Below, piece by piece: positions 35,502 to 45,087 of a stretch of DNA of 64,000 bases. The notes below the pieces were generated by a model, which ran no database searches, had not been told where the DNA came from, and saw only the letters and a list, made by a program, of their open reading frames with translations. Made by a program: the position numbers and the translations under genes. This DNA is from Firmicutes bacterium UBA6113. GTDB lineage: Bacteria; Bacillota; Clostridia; Tissierellales; Sedimentibacteraceae. Positions within the stretch are counted from its first letter, which is position 1. Each line of letters opens with the position of its first letter. The DNA is taken from assembly GCA_002422545.1 (NCBI GenBank), contig DIWF01000027.1:329077-393076 (forward strand), in the 5' to 3' direction.

Positions 35502-36266
35502 TTATTCTTCTATTGCTGTTTCTTCAACTTTTTCAAGTTCTTCATCAGATACTTCATCTTCAACTTCTTCTTCAGTCAACTGAACGCCTTGTCTTCCTTC
35601 AAGGATAGCATCAGCAATTGTTGCTGTTAAAAGTTTTACGGCTCTGATAGCATCATCATTTCCAGGGATTACATAGTCTACTTCATCAGGGTCGCAGTTA
35701 GTGTCAACTATTGCAACAACTGGTATTCCCAATATTTTAGCTTCCTGAACAGCAATTCTTTCTTTTCTAGGGTCAACTATGAACAATGCTCCCGGAAGTT
35801 TTTCCATGTTCTTGATTCCGCCTAAGAATTTTTCAAGTCTTTCAGCTTCACCTTTCAATTTTATAACTTCTTTCTTAGTTAAAAGAGCAAATGTTCCGTC
35901 TTCTTCCATTTTCTTCAACTCATTGAGTCTGTCAATTCTTTTTCTGATTGTCTGATAGTTTGTAAGCATACCACCAAGCCATCTTTGGCTTACAAAGTGC
36001 ATTCCGCATCTTGCAGCTTCTGATTTGGTTGATTCCTGAGCTTGTTTTTTTGTTCCAACGAACAATACTTCTTCTCCGCTTGAAACAACTTCTTTAACAA
36101 AGTTGTAAGCTTCGTCTACTTTATCGCTTGTTTTCTGTAAGTCGATTATGTAGATACCGTTTCTTTCTGTAAAAATGTACTCTGCCATTTTAGGGTTCCA
36201 TCTTCTTGTCTGATGACCAAAGTGAACTCCTGCTTCCAGCAATTTTTTCATGCTAATTATTGCCAT
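35502..36266 (-). CDS. rpsB: Ribosomal protein S2
   Basis: A 254-residue 30S protein. MKKLLEAGVHFGHQTRRWNPKM and PGALFIVDPRKERIAVQEA are signature blocks. The C-terminus is acidic, rich in Glu. The longer frame to 36329 is rejected because AAAGGAGG lies just before the ATG at 36266. Confidence 0.97.
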   Translation of the reverse strand: MAIISMKKLLEAGVHFGHQTRRWNPKMAEYIFTERNGIYIIDLQKTSDKVDEAYNFVKEVVSSGEEVLFVGTKKQAQESTKSEAARCGMHFVSQRWLGGMLTNYQTIRKRIDRLNELKKMEEDGTFALLTKKEVIKLKGEAERLEKFLGGIKNMEKLPGALFIVDPRKERIAVQEAKILGIPVVAIVDTNCDPDEVDYVIPGNDDAIRAVKLLTATIADAILEGRQGVQLTEEEVEDEVSDEELEKVEETAIEE

Positions 36267-36367
36267 TATTTTTTCCTCCTTTTGTTTTACCTCCAGAAAT
36301 ATCATCTCATGCAGAAGACCTTTCGGCACAACTCCCGCATAATCTAAATCTGTGCGTAATTATGTTT

Positions 36368-36396
36368 AGTATAACACAGCCATTTTTCAATTGCAA
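36368..36396 (-). promoter_or_regulatory. rpsB promoter
   Basis: Minus-strand TTGCAA (36391-36396), a 17-base spacer and TATACT (36368-36373). The about 95-base leader that follows can form a GCACA...TGTGC stem (about 36326-36355), a possible S2 feedback site. Confidence 0.72.
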
Positions 36397-36458
36397 CAAC
36401 AAATTGTAAATTAATTGCAGAATTTATTCAAAGCTGCATAAAGTCAAATTATGAAAAT

Positions 36459-38654
36459 TTATTCTTCAGTCTTTCCGCATTTTTTATTGATGCATGTTGG
36501 TTTGTCGTCTTTCATAACCATCATCTCGCCGCATACAGGACATTTTTCATTTGTAGGTTCAAGCCATGACATGAAATTGCACTGCGGATAATTTGTGCAT
36601 CCAAAAAACCTTCTTCCGGCCTTGGAAAACTTCACTGCAATCTTACCATTACACTTTGGACAGCCCACGTCGATTGTTTTTACTATAGGCTTTGTGGTCT
36701 TGCAGCTAGGATAGTTGGAGCATGCTAGAAACTCACCATATCTTCCTTTTCTCTTCAGCATTTTAGCTCCGCACACTTCGCAAACTTCATCTGTTTCCTC
36801 AACAGCATCTTTGCCTCCCAGAGGTTTTGTATTCTTACACTCCGGATAGTTAGGGCATGCTAAAAATTTACCGTACCTTCCCTTTTTAATAACCATGAAG
36901 GCACCGCAGTTCTCGCACTGTACGTCGCTGACTTCATCCTTAATTTCAACTTCTTCCATTTCCTTTTCGGCAACGTCAAGTTCTTCTTTGAAATCCTTGT
37001 AAAATTCATTTATTACTTCATGCCATTCAACCTTGCCGGAAGCAACTTCATCAAGCATGTTTTCCATCTCAGCTGTAAATTTTTCGTTTATTACCTTGGA
37101 AAAATACTTTTCCATCATTTCCGTAACAAGAAATCCCATGTCTGTAGGGAAAAGATTGCCTTTGTCCTTGACGATGTATTCTCTGCTTGTTATGGTTGTT
37201 ATTGTAGGAGCGTATGTGCTGGGCCTTCCTATTCCTCTTTCTTCAAGATCCTTTATAAGGCTTGCTTCCGTATATCTTGCAGGCGGCTGCGTGAAGTGCT
37301 GCTCGGGATCTATCTGGCTAATTTCTAACATCTCACCCTTTTCAACTTCCGGAAGAAGCTTACTTTCGGCATCATCAGAATATTTGTAGACTGTTTTGTA
37401 CCCGTCAAAAATCAATATTTTACCGCTTGCTTCAAAAATATTTCCATTTCCGTCTAAAAGCACCTTTGTGACATCATATTCAGCATCAGTCATCTGGCAT
37501 GCAACAAATCTTTTCCATATGAGGCTGTACAGCTTGTATTGGTCTGCTGAAAGGCTGTCCTTGATGTGATCAGGATTTTTGTTTACATATGTTGGCCTTA
37601 TGGCTTCATGAGCATCCTGAACCTTGTTTTCATTTTTCTTTGCCTTTGTGAACACCCTGTTCATGTAGTATTTTTCACCGAAATTTGTAAGGATGTAGTC
37701 CTTGACCATGGACACAGCTTCGTCAGAGAGTCTGAATGAGTCAGTCCTTATATAAGTAACCAAACCTACACTTCCTTCTCCCTTGATGTTGATTCCCTCA
37801 TAGAGCTGCTGGGCAATCATCATTGTCTTCTTGGCAGGGAAATTAAGCCTTCTGTTTGCTTCCTGCTGCAGGGTGCTTGTTGTAAAAGGAGTGCTTGGCT
37901 TTGAATAGCTCTTTGTTTTTTCAGTTTTATAGACGGATATTTTTTCTTTATCCATACTTTTAATGATTTCTTTTACTTCATCTTCATTTTTGATTTTTAC
38001 TTTGCTTAACTTATCATTTTTAATAATTCCTGCATACTTGGCAATAAACTTCTTTTTGTTTTTTTTCACTTCAAGTTCCAAAGTCCAGTATTCTTCAGGA
38101 ACAAAATCCATTATTTCTCTTTCTCTGTCTATTACAAGCTTCAATGCAACAGACTGTACTCTACCGGCGCTCAATCCCTTTTCTATCTTTTTCCACAACA
38201 GAGGGCTTATGTTATAACCAACCAATCTGTCAAGAATTCTTCTGGCCTGCTGAGCGTCAACAAGGTCAATATTTATTTTCCTCGGATTTTTGCTTGCTTT
38301 TTTAATGGCTTCTTTAGTAATTTCATTGAACTCTACTCTTATATCCTTGCTTTCATCAAGATTGAGTATCTTAGCCAGATGCCATGAAATTGCTTCGCCT
38401 TCTCGGTCAGGGTCCGTTGCAAGATAAACATTGTCTGCTTTTTTTGCTTCCTTTTTTAGTTCCTTTATGACATCCCCTTTACCTCTTATGGTAATATAGT
38501 TTGGTTCAAAATTATTATCAACATCAATGCCAAGCTTGCTTTTGGGCAAATCTCTCACATGACCAACCGAAGCTTTAACAGTATAGTTTTTTCCTAGAAA
38601 TTTAGCAATTGTCTTTGCTTTTGCCGGAGATTCAACTATCAACAAATTATTCAT
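36459..38654 (-). CDS. topA: DNA topoisomerase I
   Basis: A 731-residue type IA topoisomerase that removes negative supercoils. It has an N-terminal Toprim domain (LLIVESPAKAKTIAKFLG; DPDREGEAISWHL) and the catalytic tyrosine in the GLVTYIRTDSFRLS block near residue 300. Three C-terminal four-cysteine zinc ribbons follow (CENCGAFM, CEVCGAKM, CPKCNGKI), plus a last CPVCGEMM. Own promoter upstream. Confidence 0.97.
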   Translation of the reverse strand: MNNLLIVESPAKAKTIAKFLGKNYTVKASVGHVRDLPKSKLGIDVDNNFEPNYITIRGKGDVIKELKKEAKKADNVYLATDPDREGEAISWHLAKILNLDESKDIRVEFNEITKEAIKKASKNPRKINIDLVDAQQARRILDRLVGYNISPLLWKKIEKGLSAGRVQSVALKLVIDREREIMDFVPEEYWTLELEVKKNKKKFIAKYAGIIKNDKLSKVKIKNEDEVKEIIKSMDKEKISVYKTEKTKSYSKPSTPFTTSTLQQEANRRLNFPAKKTMMIAQQLYEGINIKGEGSVGLVTYIRTDSFRLSDEAVSMVKDYILTNFGEKYYMNRVFTKAKKNENKVQDAHEAIRPTYVNKNPDHIKDSLSADQYKLYSLIWKRFVACQMTDAEYDVTKVLLDGNGNIFEASGKILIFDGYKTVYKYSDDAESKLLPEVEKGEMLEISQIDPEQHFTQPPARYTEASLIKDLEERGIGRPSTYAPTITTITSREYIVKDKGNLFPTDMGFLVTEMMEKYFSKVINEKFTAEMENMLDEVASGKVEWHEVINEFYKDFKEELDVAEKEMEEVEIKDEVSDVQCENCGAFMVIKKGRYGKFLACPNYPECKNTKPLGGKDAVEETDEVCEVCGAKMLKRKGRYGEFLACSNYPSCKTTKPIVKTIDVGCPKCNGKIAVKFSKAGRRFFGCTNYPQCNFMSWLEPTNEKCPVCGEMMVMKDDKPTCINKKCGKTEE

Positions 38655-38715
38655 TTTTCCTCCAATACCTCGTATACGTTTAATTTTAACAATAATTACC
38701 GTATAATTCTATTAT

Positions 38716-38744
38716 AACATATAATAGATTTTTTTATTTGTCAA
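38716..38744 (-). promoter_or_regulatory. topA promoter
   Basis: Minus-strand TTGACA (38739-38744), a 17-base spacer and TATGTT (38716-38721), about 60 bases upstream of the topA start. A second TATAAT overlaps it closer to the gene. Confidence 0.55.
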
Positions 38745-38843
38745 TAGCTTATCAATTAAGCAAAAACCTCACCAATTTTTATTATAATTAAAAAATATAC
38801 CATAATTTAAAGATATATATTCATGGTCATAAAGTATTACATA

Positions 38844-38865
38844 AAAAAAGCCGAAATAATCGGCA
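38844..38865 (-). terminator. dprA terminator
   Basis: Stem GCCGA/TCGGC with a 5-base loop, followed on the minus strand by seven T, about 30 bases after the dprA stop. Confidence 0.85.
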
Positions 38866-38893
38866 GTTGAAAAATTACAATACAAGCTATGTT

Positions 38894-39994
38894 TTATTGA
38901 TTAAGGGCAAATCTGTTGCCTGAAATCTGAACAATTTTTCCTTTCATTTCAAGGAAAGTAAGAAAGCTTAACAATATGGGAACATCCAATCCGGTTTTGG
39001 CTGCGATTTCATAAACAGTATTATTTCCTGACAAAAGGCACTCAATGATTTTCATTTCATCACTGCTCAAAGATTTTAAATCTATGTTCTTATTTTTCGC
39101 GGATTTTTCTTTAAGCATTGGAATTTCTTCTATTATATCATTCAAAGTTGTTGTAATTTTAGCTCCGTCTCTGATTAAGGCATTTGTTCCCTTGCTGTAA
39201 ATGCTGTCAATGTTTCCGGGAACAGCAAATATTTCTCTCCCCTGGTCTGCCGCATGCCCTGCTGTTATTAATGTTCCACTTCTTTCCTGTGCTTCAATCA
39301 CCAGGACTCCATGAGATAATCCACTTATGATGCGGTTTCTGTCATGAAAATTGTTTGGCATGGGCTGCATGCCGAAAGGGTATTCCGTAATTACAGCTCC
39401 GTCCCTTTCAGCAATTTCATTGTACAGTTGCTCATTGATTTTGGGATAGACAACATCTATTCCGCAGCCTATGACACCTATTGTTTTTGCACCGCTCTTC
39501 AGGGCTGTTTTGTGTGACACTGCATCAATGCCTGCAGCAAGGCCGCTTACTATGTTAACTCCAAGCTCGGAAAGTTCCCTGGTGAATTTTTCAGCCGCCC
39601 ATTTGCCGTAACTTGTTGCCTTTCTGGAGCCTACAACTGCTATTGACAGATTGTCGATGTTGTTTATGCTTCCCCTGCAATACAATATGTGCGGGGGTAA
39701 TGTTATTTCTTTTAGCATTATAGGGTAATCTTCATCAAAAATTGTAACTACAAATGCATTATGTTTGTATAATTTTTTAAGCATGAGTTCTTCAAAGCTG
39801 TCTTTTGTTTTTGAAAGTTCTATTATTATATCTTCCTTAAGCTGCAAGTTTCTTTTTTCCGACTCAAAATTATCCCACAGGTATGTCGTGTTTCCCTCAA
39901 AGTAATCCAGTAATTTCTCAATTTTACCGTTTGATATCCCGCGAACAGAATTTAACCAGCCTATGGTTTTTTGGTTTATGTTCAATCTTTCCAT
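38894..39994 (-). CDS. dprA: DNA-processing protein DprA
   Basis: A 366-residue protein that loads RecA on incoming single-stranded DNA during transformation. It has an N-terminal helical domain, a Rossmann core with AVVGSRKATSYGKWAAEKF and VSGLAAGIDAVSHKTAL, and a C-terminal winged helix. It is two bases downstream of comM (TAATA spacing), so co-transcribed. Natural competence is not proven by its presence. Confidence 0.95.
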   Translation of the reverse strand: MERLNINQKTIGWLNSVRGISNGKIEKLLDYFEGNTTYLWDNFESEKRNLQLKEDIIIELSKTKDSFEELMLKKLYKHNAFVVTIFDEDYPIMLKEITLPPHILYCRGSINNIDNLSIAVVGSRKATSYGKWAAEKFTRELSELGVNIVSGLAAGIDAVSHKTALKSGAKTIGVIGCGIDVVYPKINEQLYNEIAERDGAVITEYPFGMQPMPNNFHDRNRIISGLSHGVLVIEAQERSGTLITAGHAADQGREIFAVPGNIDSIYSKGTNALIRDGAKITTTLNDIIEEIPMLKEKSAKNKNIDLKSLSSDEMKIIECLLSGNNTVYEIAAKTGLDVPILLSFLTFLEMKGKIVQISGNRFALNQ

Positions 39995-39996
39995 TA

Positions 39997-41523
39997 TTAC
40001 CTCCAGTATTTTCTGTCAAGGTTTCTATACTGAATTGCTTCTGCCACATGGACGGTCTTTATATCTTCACAACCTTCCAAGTCAGCAATTGTTCTTGCCA
40101 CCTTCAATATTTTGTTGTATGCCCTGGCACTTAAACCAAGCCTTTCAAAGGCACTTTTCAGAATGTTTTCTGATTCTGCGTTTGTTTTGCAGTATTTTGA
40201 AATGTATTTTCCTGAAAGCTCGGAATTTGTTATGATACCAATTTCCTTGTACCTTTCCTTTTGAACGTTGCGGGCCATTATTATTCTTTTTTTGATTTCA
40301 GCGGAAGATTCCTCTTCATTTGTGTTTTTCAAATCTTCATATTTTACCGGAGAAACTTCAACCTGTATGTCGATGCGGTTTAATAAGGGACCAGAAATTT
40401 TTCCGAGATATTTGTCAATCTGGCTTTGAGTGCAGGTGCATTCATGGTATGGATCATTCAAAAAACCACAAAAACACGGGTTCATTGCTGCCACAAGCAT
40501 GAATTTGGCAGGAAATGTAAAGGAGCCATTGGCCCTTGATATGGAAATTTTCCCGTCTTCCATGGGCTGTCTTAAAACTTCCAGCACATTTTTGGGAAAC
40601 TCGGGTATTTCATCGAGAAACAAGACTCCGTAGTGAGCCAGGGACACTTCTCCAGGGCTTGGCTTCGAACCTCCTCCAGCCATTGCAACTCGTGATGAGG
40701 TGTGGTGAGGTGAACGGAAAGGTCTTTTCCTTATGAGGCCTTTGCCAGACAACAAACCGGATATGCTGTATATTTTTGTAACTTCAAGGGACTCTTCAAA
40801 TGTTAAATCAGGAAGTATGGTTGGAATCCTTCTAGCAATCATAGTCTTGCCCGAGCCCGGTGATCCGAGGAGAAGAACATTGTGCATTCCTGCTGCTGCA
40901 ATTTCAACTGCCCTTTTCATGGCAGGCTGTCCCTTTATTTCCGAAAAATCTTCATTGAAAACTTCCCATTGCTTAAATTTTTCATATTCATTTCTGTATG
41001 GATCTATTTCAATTTCTTTGTTAAGATATTCAACCAATCTGTTTAAGTTATTGACTGGCACGACTTCGATTCCTTCTATTGTACCGCATTCTTCCTTGTT
41101 GTCTTCAGGAATTATTATTCTTTCAAAATGATTGTTCCGCATGGAAATTACCATGGGCAGTGCGCCTTCTACAGCGGTGATTTTTCCGTCCAGAGACAAT
41201 TCTCCTATTATGATTGTATTATTACCGATATTTTCTTTTATAACTTTGTTGGCTGCAAGAATTCCCACAGCAATAGGAAGGTCAATCTGACTTCCTTCCT
41301 TTTTCAAATTTGCAGGAGCAAGATTCACGGTAATCCTGCTTACAGGAAAACTGTATCCACTGTTCTTCACTGCAGAACGAACTCTTTCCTTAGATTCCTT
41401 AATTGAAATATCAGGAAGTCCCACAATGCTAAAATTCGGAAGTCCTCCTGATAAATCCGTTTCAACATCAATTTCATATCCTTCAAGTCCGTACAAAACA
41501 CAGGTCTTAATTTTCGAAAGCAT
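39997..41523 (-). CDS. comM: YifB/ComM-family Mg-chelatase-like AAA ATPase
   Basis: A 508-residue ATPase. The N-terminal Lon-like domain (VDLPIAVGILAAN region) comes first. Then the AAA core has Walker A GSPGSGKTMIARRIPTILP and Walker B GVLFLDEIPEFPKNVLEVLRQPMEDG, and a C-terminal helical domain follows. ComM is a helicase that aids branch migration in transformation. Start at the ATG at 41523 with TGGAGG upstream; the frame opens 12 bases earlier. Operon with dprA. Confidence 0.94.
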   Translation of the reverse strand: MLSKIKTCVLYGLEGYEIDVETDLSGGLPNFSIVGLPDISIKESKERVRSAVKNSGYSFPVSRITVNLAPANLKKEGSQIDLPIAVGILAANKVIKENIGNNTIIIGELSLDGKITAVEGALPMVISMRNNHFERIIIPEDNKEECGTIEGIEVVPVNNLNRLVEYLNKEIEIDPYRNEYEKFKQWEVFNEDFSEIKGQPAMKRAVEIAAAGMHNVLLLGSPGSGKTMIARRIPTILPDLTFEESLEVTKIYSISGLLSGKGLIRKRPFRSPHHTSSRVAMAGGGSKPSPGEVSLAHYGVLFLDEIPEFPKNVLEVLRQPMEDGKISISRANGSFTFPAKFMLVAAMNPCFCGFLNDPYHECTCTQSQIDKYLGKISGPLLNRIDIQVEVSPVKYEDLKNTNEEESSAEIKKRIIMARNVQKERYKEIGIITNSELSGKYISKYCKTNAESENILKSAFERLGLSARAYNKILKVARTIADLEGCEDIKTVHVAEAIQYRNLDRKYWR

Positions 41524-41584
41524 AATTACCTCCAATTTTTTGCCGAATCAAATTATGCAATATCCGGCTGAGTAATCTAGATAG

Positions 41585-42838
41585 CTATCTTAAGACTATT
41601 TTGTCTGGAAATGCTTCCTTTCTTGAAACATTCCACATCTTGTCGATGTATTCTCTTGTGTAAAATTGTTCTATAATATGATACCAGTATGAAGATTTTG
41701 GAGTAAGTTCATAGCAGTCCTTCTTTTTAACTAAAAGACCTAATTTTTCAGCCAGTAAAAGTTCAATGCCAAACATCTTATCAAGGGATTCTCCAATCAT
41801 TTTTTCAAATTTCTGAATGTCAATTTTAAGAGAGTAAGCGCTCCAGAACAAATAATATACTGCTCTTTGCCTTTTTGTGAAATATAGAGTCACTGAGGAC
41901 GGAAGTATGCCGTTGTTTAATCTTTTAATGTATTCAGCAATTGAAAAAGTGTTTATTTTGAAAGTGTTACTCAAAAGTGTAGCTGCTGACACTCCAAAAC
42001 CAAGAAAATTATCCCTTGTAACAGAAGAATATCGTTTTGTTCCCTGTCTCGCAAACGTCCACACAGAAGTCCTTTCTATATTAATATTGCCGCAGTACTC
42101 CGTAAGTTTATTAAGCATCTTCTTTTTTGTTTTTTCCGGCATTGGCTTGCAACTGTTGTCTGCAAAAGTAAAATCAATGAAAGGATATGTTGAAACCTGA
42201 GTGGCTCCGTTATCAAATGCAGTCTTAATGTCTTTCAGCAAAATTTTGTCCGTCTGTCCTGGAATGGCAAAAATCAAGTCAACATCAACAACATCAAATT
42301 CATAACTTTTAACGAGATTAAGCTTTTCTTCAAAACGATCATTTTTTCTTCCAAGATTGTGCAGGCACTTTTCGTCAAAAGACTGAATTCCTACGCTTAC
42401 CATATTTATTCCAAGTTTCTTTAATTTATCGAGATTTGTTTCTTTAATATCTTCCGGATGAAGTTCAATGCCTATGCCACCTTCAATGATGAAATAGTTT
42501 TTAAGTTTGTCGATAATTTCCTTCATGTCATCTATCATCAGAGCAGGAGTACCTCCGCCGAAATACAAGCTAGCAGCATGTTTTTTTTCCTTTAGGTTTC
42601 TGCACACAAGGTCTATTTCCTTAAGTAGTGCTGTTTTGTAAGATTCTGCCTTATAGTTGTCATATACTTCCTTGAAATATGGACAGAACCTGCAGATACT
42701 TCTGCAAAATGGAATGTGAACATAAAGTCCCATGTCTTCAAGAGATTCAAATTTAAGTTTGTTTTCGTTTCTTCCCGTAAAAACAAACGGTTTGAATGAA
42801 CGTGTCAAAATAATTCTGAGCATTGATGTTATAAGCAT
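41585..42838 (-). CDS. HemN/HemW-family radical-SAM protein
   Basis: A 417-residue radical-SAM protein like coproporphyrinogen III oxidase. IPFCRSICRFCPYF near residue 40 binds the 4Fe-4S cluster, YFGGGTPALM and GVQSFDEKCLHNLGR are family blocks, and GVSAATLL follows. The frame opens at 42892, but AGGAGG five bases before the ATG at 42838 sets the start. The C-terminus (winged-helix-like, about 80 residues) fits the family. It may be a heme chaperone or heme-degrading HutW-like enzyme rather than a heme synthesis step; no hem genes are near. Confidence 0.82.
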   Translation of the reverse strand: MLITSMLRIILTRSFKPFVFTGRNENKLKFESLEDMGLYVHIPFCRSICRFCPYFKEVYDNYKAESYKTALLKEIDLVCRNLKEKKHAASLYFGGGTPALMIDDMKEIIDKLKNYFIIEGGIGIELHPEDIKETNLDKLKKLGINMVSVGIQSFDEKCLHNLGRKNDRFEEKLNLVKSYEFDVVDVDLIFAIPGQTDKILLKDIKTAFDNGATQVSTYPFIDFTFADNSCKPMPEKTKKKMLNKLTEYCGNINIERTSVWTFARQGTKRYSSVTRDNFLGFGVSAATLLSNTFKINTFSIAEYIKRLNNGILPSSVTLYFTKRQRAVYYLFWSAYSLKIDIQKFEKMIGESLDKMFGIELLLAEKLGLLVKKKDCYELTPKSSYWYHIIEQFYTREYIDKMWNVSRKEAFPDKIVLR

Positions 42839-43091
42839 AAGCACCTCCTGAACTATAATTATTATATACCCTTGTACAGACGACTTAACCACATGATTGT
42901 ATTATATAAATATTATATTTTTTCATTTTTGTTATATTTTTTAGCATTTTCAGCAGCTTTATCATCCCTTATTTCGGCATTTTTCCCTTTTTTAAAACAT
43001 TGCATTTAAATACTGCAGTATCATTTTTTTTTAATATTTTTTCTGTTTTGAACAAATACTAATTTAAATACTTTTGAAAGGAATTAATTTT

Positions 43092-43295
43092 ATGAATAAG
43101 GTTCATTATAACGTAGACAGACTTCAAAATGCTGAAATGAAGACACAGGTAAAAAACGCCCTGAGCGAAATTCCTGGTGTTAAAATGATAAATATTGATA
43201 TTGGAAGAGGATCCATAGAAGTTGGATATGGAGATATTGCAGAAGAAAGCACAATCAGGCAGCGCATTGAACAAACAGGCTGCAAAATAAAATAA
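43092..43295 (+). CDS. 67-aa heavy-metal-associated-like domain protein
   Basis: A small protein with the ferredoxin-like pattern of HMA domains: VHYNVDRLQNAEMKTQVKNALSEIPGV, then INIDIGRGSIEVGY and a second helix ending GCKI. The metal-binding CxxC is absent; in its place is the RLQNAE segment. So it may not bind metal. The ATG at 43092 is preceded by AAAGGA about 9 bases upstream. It is a lone plus-strand gene. Confidence 0.68.
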   Translation: MNKVHYNVDRLQNAEMKTQVKNALSEIPGVKMINIDIGRGSIEVGYGDIAEESTIRQRIEQTGCKIK

Positions 43296-43321
43296 AGACC
43301 CTTCAAGGGTCTTCAACTTTA
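43295..43321. terminator. Bidirectional terminator between the HMA-like gene and the DUF1801 gene
   Basis: Perfect stem AAGACCC/GGGTCTT with a 5-base loop. The minus-strand side is followed by a clean T-rich tail and the plus-strand side by a weaker one. Confidence 0.75.
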
Positions 43322-43374
43322 TTTTCTTAATTTAAGCTCGATATTTTTGTCTTTGTATTCTTTCATATGTTCAC

Positions 43375-43743
43375 CTATTTCTTTTTAGCCTCATGTTTTT
43401 TTCTGTTTTCTTCAGTTCTGAATTTTACTATCCTTGCTATGAGCTCATAGGGTAAAGGCCGATCAATTGGAAACTGAACAGCACCCTTTGACATCTTGTA
43501 TGCGGAAAGCTCTTCCTTGAACATATCTATGCCACTTGGGGTAGGATAAAAACCAATATGGTTTTTAAATGCTGCAAAATGAACAAGATTTCCATGCAGT
43601 TCAAAAGTTGGCATCCCATAGCTTATTTTTTCCGCTGCATTGGGAGAAGCTTCTTGTATCACTTTTCTTAATTCATTGAGCTTACTTTGTATGTCAGGAG
43701 AAAATGTAAGGATATAATTGTCAATTAAAATATTATTTTCCAT
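43375..43743 (-). CDS. DUF1801 family protein
   Basis: A 122-residue protein of the DUF1801/YdhG group. PNAAEKISYGMPTFELHGNLVHFAAFKNHIGFYP is the family block. Relatives were described as frataxin-like iron chaperones in Bacillus, which is not confirmed for this subgroup. GAGGTGG upstream of the ATG. Eleven bases downstream of the aminopeptidase gene, so probably in the same transcript. Confidence 0.85.
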   Translation of the reverse strand: MENNILIDNYILTFSPDIQSKLNELRKVIQEASPNAAEKISYGMPTFELHGNLVHFAAFKNHIGFYPTPSGIDMFKEELSAYKMSKGAVQFPIDRPLPYELIARIVKFRTEENRKKHEAKKK

Positions 43744-43753
43744 ACTCCACCTC

Positions 43754-45073
43754 TTAATTTGTCACAGACAAAACTCCAGATGACTTTTCTCTAATATGTG
43801 AATTAAAAAATTCTCCTGCAGCTTTAATCAAATACAATGTGTCTTTTATGCCGGCAGTTTCATATGATGAATGCATAGAAAGCTGTGCAAGACCTATATC
43901 AACCATGTTTATGCTCACTTTTGATGATGCAATGTTTCCAAGTGTACTTCCTCCTGCAACATCAGAGCGGTTCGTGTAATTCTGGAATGGAACATCTGCT
44001 CTTTTGCAGAATTCCTTAAACAAAGCCGAGCTTACAGCGTCTGTGGTATACTTCTGGTTTGCATTGTGCTTTATTACAATCCCTTCGTTCATGTACACAC
44101 GGTTAGTGGGATCACTTAATTCAGGATGATTTGGATGAACTGCATGTGCATTGTCAGCTGAAATCAAAAATGAAGAAGCAAGAGCACAAAGATATTCTTC
44201 CCTTGATTTACCAAGATTGTCATTTATTCTATTAAGAACATCCTCCAAAAATGTTGATGCTGCACCTTGTTTAGTTCCGCTGCCAACTTCTTCATTGTCA
44301 AAGCAGCAATAAACGTTGACTGTTTTTGTGTTGCTTCCTCTTAAAAATCCCTGCAGTGTTGCATATGCGCACTGAAGATTGTCAAGCTTTGGCGATGATA
44401 TGAACTCACCACTTTCTCCCCATACAGCAGGCTCTGTCCTGTTGTAAAGGAATAAGTCTGTGCTGATGATGTTATCTTTTTGTACACCTGCATAGCTGCT
44501 TACCAAATCCATGAAGCTGTCTTTTCCTTCTGCATATATTCCGTACAGCGGCAGCAGGTCAACCTGCTCGTTGTACTTCATGCCGGAGTTGATTTCCTTA
44601 TTCATATGTATGGCAACATTAGGTATTAAAACAAGGTTCTTGTCTATATTTACAAGCACTGTTTCAAAGTTTTCTCCGTTTTTTGCAATAATTCTTCCTG
44701 CAACAGAAAGAGGCCTGTCAAGCCAAGTAGAATAAATCATTCCGCCGTATTTTTCTGTATTGAGCTGGACATATTTTTTACTTGCTTCAATTTTATAATT
44801 GTCCTTAATCTTAAAACTTGGAGAATCACAGTGTGAAGCAACTATGTTGAAGCTGTAGTCATCTAAATTTTCTCCAACTTTAAAAGCTATTATCGATGAA
44901 TGATTTCTGGTAACAAAATATTTACTTCCTTTTTGAATGTTCCATTTTTTACCTTCTGCCAATTCTTCAAATCCTTCTGACTTAAGTTCTGTCTTCAATG
45001 CATCAACTGCATGAAAAACACTTGGACATTTTTTTATAAATTCAATTAAATCCATAGATGCTTTTATGTACAT
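43754..45073 (-). CDS. M18-family aminopeptidase
   Basis: A 439-residue dinuclear-zinc aminopeptidase. VASHCDSPSFKIK (first metal His/Asp), CCFDNEEVGSGTKQGA (Glu-Glu), SADNAHAVHPNHPE and the C-terminal DIGLAQLSMHSSYETAG (His) are all in place. M18 enzymes remove N-terminal acidic or aliphatic residues in the cytoplasm. AAGGAG upstream of the ATG. It begins 14 bases after a 53-codon gene related to the MobB-like protein. Confidence 0.93.
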   Translation of the reverse strand: MYIKASMDLIEFIKKCPSVFHAVDALKTELKSEGFEELAEGKKWNIQKGSKYFVTRNHSSIIAFKVGENLDDYSFNIVASHCDSPSFKIKDNYKIEASKKYVQLNTEKYGGMIYSTWLDRPLSVAGRIIAKNGENFETVLVNIDKNLVLIPNVAIHMNKEINSGMKYNEQVDLLPLYGIYAEGKDSFMDLVSSYAGVQKDNIISTDLFLYNRTEPAVWGESGEFISSPKLDNLQCAYATLQGFLRGSNTKTVNVYCCFDNEEVGSGTKQGAASTFLEDVLNRINDNLGKSREEYLCALASSFLISADNAHAVHPNHPELSDPTNRVYMNEGIVIKHNANQKYTTDAVSSALFKEFCKRADVPFQNYTNRSDVAGGSTLGNIASSKVSINMVDIGLAQLSMHSSYETAGIKDTLYLIKAAGEFFNSHIREKSSGVLSVTN

Positions 45074-45087
45074 TTTTCTCTCCTTGT

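Noticed and set aside
42913..43005. 30-codon minus-strand ORF (MQCFKKGKNAEIRDD start)
   Set aside because: Charged, plausible composition but no ribosome binding site and no recognised relative; not enough support.
43319..43366. 15-codon minus-strand ORF after the DUF1801 gene
   Set aside because: Has an AGGTGA site, but too short to support as a gene and overlaps the terminator region.
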